From: an uncultured Flavihumibacter sp.
GTDB taxonomy: Bacteria > Bacteroidota > Bacteroidia > Chitinophagales > Chitinophagaceae
NCBI GenBank assembly: GCA_946482545.1
Contig: CAMLRX010000003.1
Location: 1 to 64,000 of the forward strand
Direction: 5' to 3'
Length of the DNA: 64,000 bases
Positions 17,526-26,298 of this stretch are shown here, in pieces. The position numbers were made by a program, and so were the translations under genes. A model generated the notes under the pieces. The model did not search any database. It was not told where the DNA came from and saw only the letters and a program-made list of their open reading frames with translations. Numbering within the stretch: position 1 is the stretch's first letter; each line of letters opens with the position of its first letter.

Positions 17526-19779
17526 GAAAACGTTTTATCTGCTTGTCTTTTTATGCAGCGGCGCCTTCAGCATGGCGCAGCCAAAATTGCCTTATGTACA
17601 ACCCTTGTGCGGTACAGCGCCATCCACTACTGTTGCGGCGTTAAAACACAGCGAAGAAGGCAGCAAAGAAATGAATGCCAACACCATTCCGGCGGTTACA
17701 TTGCCTTTCGCGATGACACAATGGACGCCACAAACACGCTCCGGCGAAACAAAATGTATTGCGCCCTATTATTATAAGGATTCGCTGTTCAGCGGTTTCC
17801 GTGGCACGCATTGGATCAGCGGTTCCTGTATGCAGGATTATGGGAGCTTTACGGTAATGCCTGTGGTGGGGAAGCTGAAAACAGAAACAACGGATTACGC
17901 GGTTCCTTTCTCGCACGCCAATGAAACCGCTACGGCAACCTATTATAAACTGGTGACCGAAAACTTTATTGCAGAAATGTCGCCCACCTTACGCGGCGCG
18001 GTGATGCGGTTTACTGTGTTGCGCGATGATAGTTTGTACCTGCTGGTTACACCCAACAGCGACGAAGCTTTGGGTACCATGAAAGCCGATGCCGGCACCC
18101 GTTCTGTTGCAGGTGAGAACCCTGTGCACCGCATTTACCAGGGATGGGGGCAGGAAGCCGGTTTCAGCGGATGGTTCTATGCGCAGGCAGATCGTCCTTT
18201 CCAAAAAACGGGCAGTTTCAGCGAAGCGGGTATCCATCCTTCAACACAAATCCGCCACAAAAAAAATAGCGGCATATTTATCGGCTTCCGCCTGCGGAAA
18301 GGAGAAACAATCACGTTAAGGACCGGAACTTCTTTCACCAGTAATCTCGGGGCTATCGCCAACATGTACGGTGAAATTGGCACCCGTTCTTTTGAAGCCG
18401 TGCGAAACGCTGCCGAAAAAATATGGGAGAAGGCTTTGTCGAAGATCACGGTGCAAACAGCGAACGAACAACAGAAAAGAATTTTTTATACCGCTTTATA
18501 CCATTCCATGCAGCACCCACGCCTATATAGCGATGTGAATGGAAAATACCCGCGCTTTGCCGGAGGAAAGCCTGAGCAAAACGCCGGTCGTGCGGGTTAC
18601 TATGATGATTTTTCGATGTGGGACATCTGCCGTGCGCAGTTGCCATTGGTGGAAATACTGGATACCACCCTCACCAATGCTTTTGTGCGCTCCCTCATCG
18701 CGAAGGGAAAACAAGGCGGATGGCTGCCGATCTTTCCCTGCTGGAACAGTTATACCGCCGCCATGATCGGCGACCATGTTACTGTAGCCATCGCATCTGC
18801 GTACAATAAAGGAATCAGGAATTATAATATCAATGATGCGTATGCGCTGATGCGGAAGAACGCGTTTGAATCTCCACAAGATATTTCAGTTTACCGGAAC
18901 GGCATGGGCCGCCGAGCACTGCATTCGTACCTGAGTTATGGATTCATTCCCGTGGAAGACAGTGTTCCGGATGCTTTTCATAAAAAAGAACAGGTAAGTC
19001 GTACCCTGGAATATGCTTATGACGACCATGCCCTGGCGACCATTGCAGCGGCGCTTGGCAAAGAAACCGACCACAAACTGTTGTCGGCACGTGCCCTCAA
19101 TTACAGGAACATGTTCGATTCATCGGTAGGATTGATGCGCGGCAAACACAGCAACGGCAACTGGGTGATTCCATTCCACCCGGACAGGCGTGAATTCTAT
19201 ATTACAGAAGGAACGCCGAGACAATACACTTTCTACGTGCCGCACGATGTGCCTGGATTACGCGAACTGATGGGCGGCAGCAAAGCATTTGAGCAGGCAC
19301 TGGACAGCCTTTTTGGGAAAGATGAATACTGGCACGGCAACGAACCCGGTCACCAGATTCCTTTCCTGTACAACTTCACCGATGCGCCTTACAAAACACA
19401 GGAGAAAGTAAACACGATATTGAAGGAAGAATACACGGATGGCTCCGGTGGACTAAGTGGCAACGACGATGCCGGGCAAATGAGCGCCTGGTATGTATTC
19501 GCCGCCATTGGGTTTTATCCGGTGGACCCGGTTTCCGGTAATTACCAACTGTGTAGCCCTTTGTTTGATAACATTGCGCTGGAAACAGGTGCAGGAAAAC
19601 AGTTCAACATCAAAGTACATAAAAAAAGTTCCAAAGACATATTCATTCAAAAAGTACAATGGAACGGCAAACCATATACGCAGCGACACATCAGTTTCAA
19701 GATGCTTTCCGGTGGCGGACAACTGGACATCTGGCTGGGCGAAGCTCCGGGACAATGGGGTGGGCAAAAGGCAAACTAA
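17518..19779 (+). CDS. GH92 exo-alpha-mannosidase
   Basis: GH92 enzymes are calcium-dependent inverting exo-alpha-mannosidases. The 753-aa protein has a signal peptide ending FSMAQ and the family blocks GTHWISGSCMQDYG (near 97-110), TEGTPRQY with the probable acid Glu564, HGNEPGHQ (606-613) and GNDDAGQMSAWYVF with the probable base pair Asp650-Asp651. In Bacteroides enzymes the HGNEPSHH block contributes to alpha-1,2 choice; here the second His is Gln, so linkage preference is uncertain. It should act in the periplasm on mannose-capped glycans (N-glycan, GPI anchor or mannosylated inositol lipid). The start overlaps the upstream GH28 stop, and the next GH28 starts 11 bp after its stop. Confidence 0.93.
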   Translation: MSKKTFYLLVFLCSGAFSMAQPKLPYVQPLCGTAPSTTVAALKHSEEGSKEMNANTIPAVTLPFAMTQWTPQTRSGETKCIAPYYYKDSLFSGFRGTHWISGSCMQDYGSFTVMPVVGKLKTETTDYAVPFSHANETATATYYKLVTENFIAEMSPTLRGAVMRFTVLRDDSLYLLVTPNSDEALGTMKADAGTRSVAGENPVHRIYQGWGQEAGFSGWFYAQADRPFQKTGSFSEAGIHPSTQIRHKKNSGIFIGFRLRKGETITLRTGTSFTSNLGAIANMYGEIGTRSFEAVRNAAEKIWEKALSKITVQTANEQQKRIFYTALYHSMQHPRLYSDVNGKYPRFAGGKPEQNAGRAGYYDDFSMWDICRAQLPLVEILDTTLTNAFVRSLIAKGKQGGWLPIFPCWNSYTAAMIGDHVTVAIASAYNKGIRNYNINDAYALMRKNAFESPQDISVYRNGMGRRALHSYLSYGFIPVEDSVPDAFHKKEQVSRTLEYAYDDHALATIAAALGKETDHKLLSARALNYRNMFDSSVGLMRGKHSNGNWVIPFHPDRREFYITEGTPRQYTFYVPHDVPGLRELMGGSKAFEQALDSLFGKDEYWHGNEPGHQIPFLYNFTDAPYKTQEKVNTILKEEYTDGSGGLSGNDDAGQMSAWYVFAAIGFYPVDPVSGNYQLCSPLFDNIALETGAGKQFNIKVHKKSSKDIFIQKVQWNGKPYTQRHISFKMLSGGGQLDIWLGEAPGQWGGQKAN

Positions 19780-19790
19780 ACTACAACAGC

Positions 19791-21233
19791 ATGAAAAAAA
19801 TATTCGCAGTATTTATAAGTATGATGGTATTTGCGGTGAATGCGCAAACCATCTTCAATGTAAAAGATTTCGGGGCAAAAGGCGACGGGAAAACCGATGA
19901 CGCCTTGGCTATTCAGAAAGCCATAGACGCGTGCACGAATGCAGGCGGGGGAAGGGTATTATTTCCGGCTCCCGGAACATATTTGTCAGGGCCATTCAAC
20001 CTTAAATCCAATATCGACTTTCATTTGCCTGGAAACGTATTGCTCCTTGCGCATCCGGATGAAAAGAAATACACGAAAAGCGCGTTCAGAACCAATCCCG
20101 GGGAAGGAACCATCTGGATAGGAGGCGAAAACATAGAAAACCTGACCCTGAGCGGAACAGGAGAAATCAATGGGAACGGCATTTCCTTCATGGGCGCGGA
20201 ACTCGAAGATTCCTACGTGCTGAAGCCCTTCAATATAGTAGATCCAAGGCCCCACGTACTTACAATAGTTGGCGGCAAAAATATCCGCATCCGCGACCTG
20301 AAGATCGGCAACTCCGCTTACTGGACCGTTCACCTGATCGGTTGCGATGATGTAGTAATATCGGGCATCACGTTGCTGAACAGCCTGAAAGTGCGCAACA
20401 GCGACGGCATCGACCTGGATCACAGTAAGAATGTACGCATCAGCGATTGTTATATTGAAAGCGGCGACGACTGCATTTGTCTGAAAAACAGGCGGGAATA
20501 CGAAGAATTCGGGGTATGCGAAAACATCGTCGTTTCCAATTGTACCATGACCTCCCGCAGTTGCGCCATCAAAATCGGCTCTGAAAATATGGACACTATC
20601 CGCCAGGTGCTGTTTAACAACTGCATCATCAAAAAGAGCAACCGCGGCGTGGGCATCCAGAACAGGGATGAAGGCGTGGTAACCGATGTTGTCTTCTCCA
20701 ACATGATCATTGAAGGACAGCTTTTCAGCGATGTATGGTGGGGCAAGGCTGAACCCATTTATGTTACGGCTTTCCGCCGCGCGAAAATCGACCATAAAGA
20801 TGCGAACTGGCGTTTCCCGAAAGGCGCCACCGAAGGAAGGGTGGGAGAAGTGAAGAATATTTATTTCAGCAACATCAAATGCATCAGCGAGAACGGCATC
20901 TTTGTGAGCGCGGAGTCTTCAGACAAAATCTCCAACATCGTATTCGATAATGTGGATGTGTTTATCGATAAAACCACGGCCTTACCCGGCGGCATCTACG
21001 ACCGCAGGCCGGCCCAGGTGGAAGGATTCGTTACGGGAAGCACTTCCGGCTTCTATTTTGAAAACGCAACCGGCGTTAAAGTACGGAACAGTCATGTGGA
21101 ATGGGGCAAAAACAAGCCAACGTATTTCAACCAGGTAGTAGAAAGCAAAAACACTCCTTCACTTCAATTAAAGAATGTAACAGGGGAAGCTGCTTTCCCT
21201 TCAAAAAAGAAAACTGCAACGAAAAAGCATTGA
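19791..21233 (+). CDS. GH28 family glycoside hydrolase (polygalacturonase-like)
   Basis: A 480-aa beta-helix enzyme. The ATG at 19791 gives a clean signal peptide (MKKIFAVFISMMVFAVNAQ); the frame is open further upstream inside the GH92 gene, but those residues look non-coding. It keeps the catalytic Asp set: Asp205 in NSDGID and Asp226-Asp227 in SGDDC. The GHG His is replaced (SRSCAIKIGSE), as is common in bacterial relatives acting on branched pectin or other uronate linkages. It is the last gene of the same-strand run and converges with the antiporter gene 22 bp away. It differs from the other GH28 of the locus, which lacks part of the GDD motif, so the two probably do not do the same job. 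Confidence 0.88.
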   Translation: MKKIFAVFISMMVFAVNAQTIFNVKDFGAKGDGKTDDALAIQKAIDACTNAGGGRVLFPAPGTYLSGPFNLKSNIDFHLPGNVLLLAHPDEKKYTKSAFRTNPGEGTIWIGGENIENLTLSGTGEINGNGISFMGAELEDSYVLKPFNIVDPRPHVLTIVGGKNIRIRDLKIGNSAYWTVHLIGCDDVVISGITLLNSLKVRNSDGIDLDHSKNVRISDCYIESGDDCICLKNRREYEEFGVCENIVVSNCTMTSRSCAIKIGSENMDTIRQVLFNNCIIKKSNRGVGIQNRDEGVVTDVVFSNMIIEGQLFSDVWWGKAEPIYVTAFRRAKIDHKDANWRFPKGATEGRVGEVKNIYFSNIKCISENGIFVSAESSDKISNIVFDNVDVFIDKTTALPGGIYDRRPAQVEGFVTGSTSGFYFENATGVKVRNSHVEWGKNKPTYFNQVVESKNTPSLQLKNVTGEAAFPSKKKTATKKH

Positions 21234-21255
21234 GAGATAGAGGGGGGAGAGGCCT

Positions 21256-22830
21256 TCACAACTTAATCCGCTCCTCCTCAATATCTATCCTATGCAAAAA
21301 ATGCCGTACAATTTCTTCGTCTATCCGCGGCTCCTTCTTATTTATTTCCAGCAATAAATCTCGTTGCACATTCAGTAGTTTTTTATAAACCGCTTTGGTA
21401 TCCGCGGGTATTACAACCGGTTCTTCCTTTTCCGCCTGTTGTTGCCACTGCATACTTAATTTTTTAAGAAAGAAACTCAGTTCTTTCTGTTCTGCATGGT
21501 GTTCGTTCAGGTATTGCAAAGAAGCGGCCGCCAGTTCCTTTTGCAGCATTCGTGTGGTTTCTTCTTCCGGTAAATGATCGTTGTATAAAGGGAGTTTTAT
21601 CTTCCTGATCAGTGCGGGCAGTGTGAGTCCCTGCACCACGAGTGTAAGCAGGATCACCACGAAAGTGATATAGAGAATAAGGTTGCGTTGCGGGAATGCT
21701 GTTCCATCGTCCAGTGTAACGGGAATGGACAGTGCCGCCGCCAGGGAAACCACGCCCCGCATGCCCGTCCAGCCTAAAATAATGGGCACCCGCATGCCCG
21801 GCGATTTGTCGGCTACCGTAATTATCCTTCCTGCGAGCATACTCACCACCACCGCGCCATAGGAAGCGAGTATCCTTCCAACGATCAGTACCACGGTAAT
21901 GAGTACCCCATACATTGTGGCCTCGTAAAAACCAGAGCCTTCCTGTTTTAAGCCGTTCACTATTTCGGGTAGATCAAGTCCGATCAGCATAAATACGAGT
22001 CCGTTCAATAAAAACACCAGGCTCTCCCACACATTTTCTCCCCTTAATCTGGATGAACTGCCCAGGAACCGGTGCCGGTGGTAGGATAGAAAGAGACCGC
22101 CGCTCACCACGGCCAGAACGCCGGAAGCGTGGGCCTTCTCCGCGCCGATGTACATGGCGTAAGGTGTTACCAGCGTGAGAATGATGTCCATATTCACATC
22201 GGTGGGCAACCATTTGTGTGCTTTGATGAAGAGGAAACCGATGGCCAGTCCTATCCCCGTTCCGCCCAATACCATCCACACAAAACTCAGTGCTGCTTCC
22301 TGCCATACAAACTGACCCGTGGCCACCGCTATGAACGCGAACCGGAAAATGATGAGGGAGGACGCGTCGTTCAGCTGACTTTCACCTTCCAGGATGGAAG
22401 ACATGCGCTTCGGCACTTTTACGAACTTCAGGATAGCATTGGCGCTTACTGCATCTGGCGGGGAAACGATGCCGCCCAGCAAAAAGCCCAGGGCCAGCGA
22501 AAAGCCGGGGATGAACGAGTTGGCTACAAAAGCCACCGATATGGCCGTGAGAAAAACCACCACAAATGCGAAACTGATAATGATCCTGCGCCATTTCCAG
22601 AATTCTTTCCAGGAACCTGCCCAGGCCGCCTCATACAAAAGGGGTGGAAGGAAAATAATAAAAATCAGTTCGGGATCAATCTTCAGGACAGGTGTTCCGG
22701 GGATAAAACTGAGCAGCAGCCCGGCCACCACCAGTAATACGGGATAGGCCACCCGGATTTTATTGGCCACCATGATGAGCACGAGGATCAGTACAATGAG
22801 GAAGAGGTAGAAAGGAAAATGTTCCAGCAT
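21256..22830 (-). CDS. CPA1-family Na+/H+ antiporter (NhaP-like)
   Basis: An inner-membrane cation/proton antiporter of 524 aa with about 12 hydrophobic segments in the first 410 residues and a cytoplasmic, charged helical tail of about 110 residues. The ion-site segment GESQLNDASSLIIFR contains the Asn-Asp pair of CPA1 proteins, and GWTGMRGVVSLAAAL is the second family signature. It would exchange Na+ or K+ for protons in pH or salt homeostasis. It starts 3 bp after the bestrophin gene, so the pair is almost surely one transcript. Since the neighbouring SLC5 carrier needs a sodium gradient, a functional link is possible but not shown. Confidence 0.92.
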   Translation of the reverse strand: MLEHFPFYLFLIVLILVLIMVANKIRVAYPVLLVVAGLLLSFIPGTPVLKIDPELIFIIFLPPLLYEAAWAGSWKEFWKWRRIIISFAFVVVFLTAISVAFVANSFIPGFSLALGFLLGGIVSPPDAVSANAILKFVKVPKRMSSILEGESQLNDASSLIIFRFAFIAVATGQFVWQEAALSFVWMVLGGTGIGLAIGFLFIKAHKWLPTDVNMDIILTLVTPYAMYIGAEKAHASGVLAVVSGGLFLSYHRHRFLGSSSRLRGENVWESLVFLLNGLVFMLIGLDLPEIVNGLKQEGSGFYEATMYGVLITVVLIVGRILASYGAVVVSMLAGRIITVADKSPGMRVPIILGWTGMRGVVSLAAALSIPVTLDDGTAFPQRNLILYITFVVILLTLVVQGLTLPALIRKIKLPLYNDHLPEEETTRMLQKELAAASLQYLNEHHAEQKELSFFLKKLSMQWQQQAEKEEPVVIPADTKAVYKKLLNVQRDLLLEINKKEPRIDEEIVRHFLHRIDIEEERIKL

Positions 22831-22833
22831 AAA

Positions 22834-23841
22834 TTATAGTACAATATTGTTTTGGGGCGCAATGGGAGCGGGCAGGTTTGTTTCATCCAGCATGTCGCGC
22901 ATATCAATTTCAATGGTGCGGCTGATCTGGGTAATGGGTACATCGTTGGACCCGCCTTCAAAGGGGTTCATCGCGCTTTCGCCTACCGTATCCAGTGTGT
23001 GGAAGGCCCAGGTAATCATGGCCGCGAAGGGAATATTGAGCCAGATGGAATAGCCCTGGAGAAAAGTGCCGTCGCCCAGTTTATCCATTTCGCGCAGCAA
23101 ACAAAATGGGGCCAGCGCCACGAAAATGAACAGCAGGTAAGTGGCGATGGAAGCGAAATTTCTCGGGTAAGGAAAATTTTTGATCCTTTCGGCCCGGCCC
23201 TGGTTATCGGTGAATCTGGCCATCGCCTGTTGTAAGAGTGTCCATTGGAAATCGTTGAGTTCGCCTGTTTTTTTCAGTGTGGAAAGCTCCTCCGATTGCA
23301 TGGCGGAAAGTTGGGTGGCCTTGTTCTTTTTAGAAAGAATATAGGCAAGCTCCGCTTCGGATAAATACGGTTTTAACGCCACTTCAAGTGGTTCGCGCAT
23401 TTCGGGGATTTCGAACCGGTTCTTGCGGAAGTTCAGGTTGTTCTCGGCATTTGTGTTCTCCCAGCTCCGTTGTTCGCGGAGTTGGAAACGAAGTGCGGTG
23501 AGCCAGGCGAAATGCCGGTAGAACATACGTTTTACAATTTCGTCCTCTTTGCCGCCCAATGCATCACGCAGCGAATAGGCGAAGCTGCGGCTGTCGTTGA
23601 TGATGGCGCCATAAATCTGGCGGGCCTCCCACATCCGGTTGTAGGCTGCGTTGTTCTTGAATCCCACAATAAATGCTACCGCGGTACCCACAATAGCTGC
23701 GGGTTGCCAGGGGAGGGATAGGAAATGCCATCCGGCCGCGTAGAGTGTGGTGGGAACAGCCGCGATCAACAGCAGACAGAACGTATCTTTTCTTGTCCAG
23801 TTGAAGAACTCCAAAGGAGAATATCGTTTACCGGTATGCAT
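22834..23841 (-). CDS. bestrophin family anion channel
   Basis: A 335-aa membrane protein of the bestrophin (UPF0187) family, pentameric channels for chloride or, in some bacteria, cations. Typical features are the N-terminal YSPLEFFNWTRKDTF, the neck and pore segment LPWQPAAIVGTAVAFIVGFK, the following NNAAYNRMWEARQIYGAIIN, and the C-terminal MNPFEGGSNDVP, which matches the calcium-clasp region. It lies directly upstream of the Na+/H+ antiporter with a 3-bp gap. Physiological role of bacterial bestrophins is poorly known; the pairing suggests charge or volume compensation during ion exchange. Confidence 0.9.
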   Translation of the reverse strand: MHTGKRYSPLEFFNWTRKDTFCLLLIAAVPTTLYAAGWHFLSLPWQPAAIVGTAVAFIVGFKNNAAYNRMWEARQIYGAIINDSRSFAYSLRDALGGKEDEIVKRMFYRHFAWLTALRFQLREQRSWENTNAENNLNFRKNRFEIPEMREPLEVALKPYLSEAELAYILSKKNKATQLSAMQSEELSTLKKTGELNDFQWTLLQQAMARFTDNQGRAERIKNFPYPRNFASIATYLLFIFVALAPFCLLREMDKLGDGTFLQGYSIWLNIPFAAMITWAFHTLDTVGESAMNPFEGGSNDVPITQISRTIEIDMRDMLDETNLPAPIAPQNNIVL

Positions 23842-23900
23842 GGGTCTAAAGGTGGTGAAGACAGTATTAAGTTATCACAAATTCTGATGATACCCGGTGT

Positions 23901-24272
23901 TTACGGCCGGTAATATTCAATGGTGATGTGGATGAAGCTTGTTCTTTTAAAATTTTTATCGCGTTTGAAAGAGAAGGGGATGGCTCCGGAATTTTTTACC
24001 TCCTGCCAGGGTGCGCAGAAAACCTCCATGCCTTCCAGTGTTTTGTTCTTATCAAAATATTCCACGGTTATTTTGTATTTCAGGTTGGTGAATCCTTTCA
24101 GCGGAGCGATGGACAACTGGTATTCATCGGAAATCTCATGTCTGTAAGTAATGGCCAACGATTTTCGTTTACCATCTCCGAAAGCCTGGAACTGTTCTGC
24201 GGTAGGCTGTTTAACCTGGGCAACAGCAGAAAAAACTGCAAAAGACAGGAGCAGGACAAGGTATGATTTCAT
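23901..24272 (-). CDS. small exported protein of unknown function
   Basis: A 123-aa protein with a good signal peptide (MKSYLVLLLSFAVFSAVAQ). The mature part of about 104 residues is predicted mainly beta strand (LKYKITVEYFDKN; SFIHITIEYY) and has a single Cys, so it could be a small beta-sandwich periplasmic or surface protein. I do not recognise a family. It lies 59 bp upstream of the bestrophin gene on the same strand, and read-through into that operon is possible. Signal peptide and codon use support it as a real gene. Confidence 0.7.
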   Translation of the reverse strand: MKSYLVLLLSFAVFSAVAQVKQPTAEQFQAFGDGKRKSLAITYRHEISDEYQLSIAPLKGFTNLKYKITVEYFDKNKTLEGMEVFCAPWQEVKNSGAIPFSFKRDKNFKRTSFIHITIEYYRP

Positions 24273-24827
24273 GAGCTGAATGGAGTTTAATATTGATTTT
24301 TAAAGCAGAAAGATACGGTGGTTACGATAAATCAGGTATATGGCTGCTGTTTATTGCAAGACTTTCGAAATCGTCTTTCAGCGGAAAGGAGCCAGGTGCC
24401 GCAACCATAAGGCAAACGGAAAAGGCGTTTCTCCACACTGAACCATTATTGCAATAATCCCCAGGATTAACGAGTGATTAACGGGCATTTGAATTAATTT
24501 CCATTTCAGGTTGTTACAAAAGTTTGCGGCGGTGGAAATCGCCTTTATTTCAAATGCCAATGGATATGCGGGATAACACTTTATACGAAATGTCAGGGCT
24601 GCGCAAATGGCTGCAGCAGTTAGGTTTCCGGTTAGCTGAAGCATTTTTCCCGGAATTGAGAAAGGGGAGTTTGTGAGTGCATTCATTCTTTACATTGCTG
24701 AACCAGGTTTGTAAGTAAGAAGTCTCAATAACATTAGTTTCGGTACAATGCAGGCATTATTTTAGAAACGCTCCTGAAGGGTGATGACTTTTCCGAATTT
24801 CTACGATGTATAGGAAAGTATCATTTT
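24273..24827. other. 555-bp intergenic region
   Basis: No recognised gene or RNA. It is the divergent region between the small exported protein and the lipoprotein. A 40-codon frame at 24554-24676 on the plus strand is the only item with a protein-like look and is reported as a finding. A longer minus-strand frame over 24378-24686 was rejected. Confidence 0.5.
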
Positions 24828-25553
24828 ATGCGTTGCACCAGATTTAGACCCCGCTTAATAATCGCCGTTGCTGGTCTTGGACTGCTCACAGCAGTATCCT
24901 GTAAGAAAAATAAGGAGCAGGCAGAGGAACTGCCTATCCTTGGCACCTGTGCGCCGGTAACGCCAAAGGCTGGCTTAACTACCGGAGGGGAAGGGATTTA
25001 TGAATACAATTCTGCGGGTGGCGTTGTGGTTAAAATTCATCGCAAACCCGATGTGTTGACAATTACTATGACGGATAAGTCATATCCCAATGTGACCTAT
25101 CAGTTATGGGGTAGCCCAACAGGAGGGGACATGCTTGCCGCCGCGCACGAAAGTCTGAATGGCAAACACCTCAAAGATAGGATTGGCACCAGCCGGACTA
25201 TTTTCTGGCCAGACGGTACGAAAATTACCTGTGTATCCACCGGACCGGCAAAAGCCGTTACCGCTATCAGCATTTATGATGGCTCCCATGTTCAACACAT
25301 AAATATTGCCTGCGATAAACTGGAATACAGTGCTTCCAATGCTTTCGTGGCGAAAAAACTGGACGACATGCAACCCGATGGCGAGACAAGTACATACGAA
25401 CGCACTCCTACAGGACTGATTTTCTATAATAGCTATACAGAAAATACACCCGGTAATAAAGTGAATGAGCGCGTAAACCTGGGTGAACTCTTTATCGCTC
25501 GTCCAACTCAGGTGAATGACCTGTATGATGATCCAAGATTATTTCATACCTGA
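24828..25553 (+). CDS. hypothetical lipoprotein
   Basis: A 241-aa protein with a type II signal (LLTAVSC, lipidated Cys about residue 25) followed by a charged linker (KKNKEQAEE). The body contains repeating beta-like segments such as YEYNSAGGVVVKIHRKP and VTAISIYDGSHVQHINI. It keeps two Cys after the lipid anchor that could pair. I do not recognise a family. It has its own upstream intergenic region and faces a small membrane-protein gene, so it is probably monocistronic. The sequence offers no function. Confidence 0.72.
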   Translation: MRCTRFRPRLIIAVAGLGLLTAVSCKKNKEQAEELPILGTCAPVTPKAGLTTGGEGIYEYNSAGGVVVKIHRKPDVLTITMTDKSYPNVTYQLWGSPTGGDMLAAAHESLNGKHLKDRIGTSRTIFWPDGTKITCVSTGPAKAVTAISIYDGSHVQHINIACDKLEYSASNAFVAKKLDDMQPDGETSTYERTPTGLIFYNSYTENTPGNKVNERVNLGELFIARPTQVNDLYDDPRLFHT

Positions 25554-25612
25554 AAAAAAGTAAAATTTGCCCCATGCCAGTTTTTACACTGTTTAAACAT
25601 TGGCGGATATTG

Positions 25613-25804
25613 CTATTTCTTTTCGGTCTCTTTCTTATTGCCTTTCAGCATAAGGGATATGGCAATCACAAAGGTGATGAGGTAAACCGTATCTAATGCT
25701 GGTTTTCTGAAGGTGAAATTTTTAAAGTCTGTATCCTTGTACAATGCGATGCCGATTGGGAAAGCCAATAGGGCAAACAGCAGGTTGAAGCCTTTATTTT
25801 TCAT
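25613..25804 (-). CDS. small two-helix membrane protein
   Basis: A 63-aa protein with two hydrophobic segments (residues about 6-22, FNLLFALLAFPIGIALY, and 38-53, DTVYLITFVIAISLML) and a Lys-rich C-terminus, which suggests both ends in the cytoplasm. No family recognised. It lies between the lipoprotein and TfoX-N genes, 78 bp downstream of the latter. The hairpin topology and the lack of competing frames support a real gene. Confidence 0.55.
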   Translation of the reverse strand: MKNKGFNLLFALLAFPIGIALYKDTDFKNFTFRKPALDTVYLITFVIAISLMLKGNKKETEKK

Positions 25805-25881
25805 GATATAGATAGGTTCAGAATTGCCGGCAAAATAAACACTAAATCCTGAAATGCAATATTTCTATCCTTTGCAGGTAT

Positions 25882-26241
25882 TTAACCCTCCTTTTTTAGC
25901 TTCTTTTTGGAGGCTTTGGCTTCCACATTAAACGCCAGACAAAGGTTGATCCAGTATTCAAAGTCCATTTTGTTTTTAAATCCCGGGGGCTCCACATAAC
26001 AGTATCCTTTGTACGGCTTCCCTTTCATAAGCATGGGCTGGTATCCTTTACGGGCGGCTACTTCCGCTAAGCGTGATGGATCGAACCGGCACATCAGGTT
26101 TTCTCCGCTTACATTCACACACATTTTGCCATTCACCATAAATGCCAGTCCGCGGAACATTTCCTTTTCTTCTATAGAAAGCGTTTCCAGTTGCGCCAGA
26201 TGTTTCCTGATCCTGTCCGCTAATTGAATGTCGTAGGCCAT
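25882..26241 (-). CDS. TfoX N-terminal domain protein
   Basis: A 119-aa single-domain protein. MFRGLAFMVNGKMCVNVSGE and the DPSRLAEVA segment match the TfoX/Sxy N-terminal domain, first known from competence regulators; the C-terminal TfoX domain is missing, as in many stand-alone members outside Proteobacteria. The C-terminus is very Lys-rich (KASKKKLKKEG). In Bacteroidota such proteins have no established role, so competence should not be assumed. It lies 57 bp downstream of the thioredoxin-fold gene on the same strand. Confidence 0.85.
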   Translation of the reverse strand: MAYDIQLADRIRKHLAQLETLSIEEKEMFRGLAFMVNGKMCVNVSGENLMCRFDPSRLAEVAARKGYQPMLMKGKPYKGYCYVEPPGFKNKMDFEYWINLCLAFNVEAKASKKKLKKEG

Positions 26242-26298
26242 TCAGAATATTTTAAAATGAGAGCAATATGAACGAATGATCTGCCTGAAAAACTTCAC

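Noticed and set aside
19659..19790. Upstream extension of the second GH28 gene
   Set aside because: It lies inside the GH92 gene and lacks a signal peptide; ATG 19791 gives a standard one.
24378..24686. 102-aa frame on the minus strand in the 555-bp gap
   Set aside because: No recognisable domain, odd composition, and it overlaps a more protein-like short frame on the other strand.
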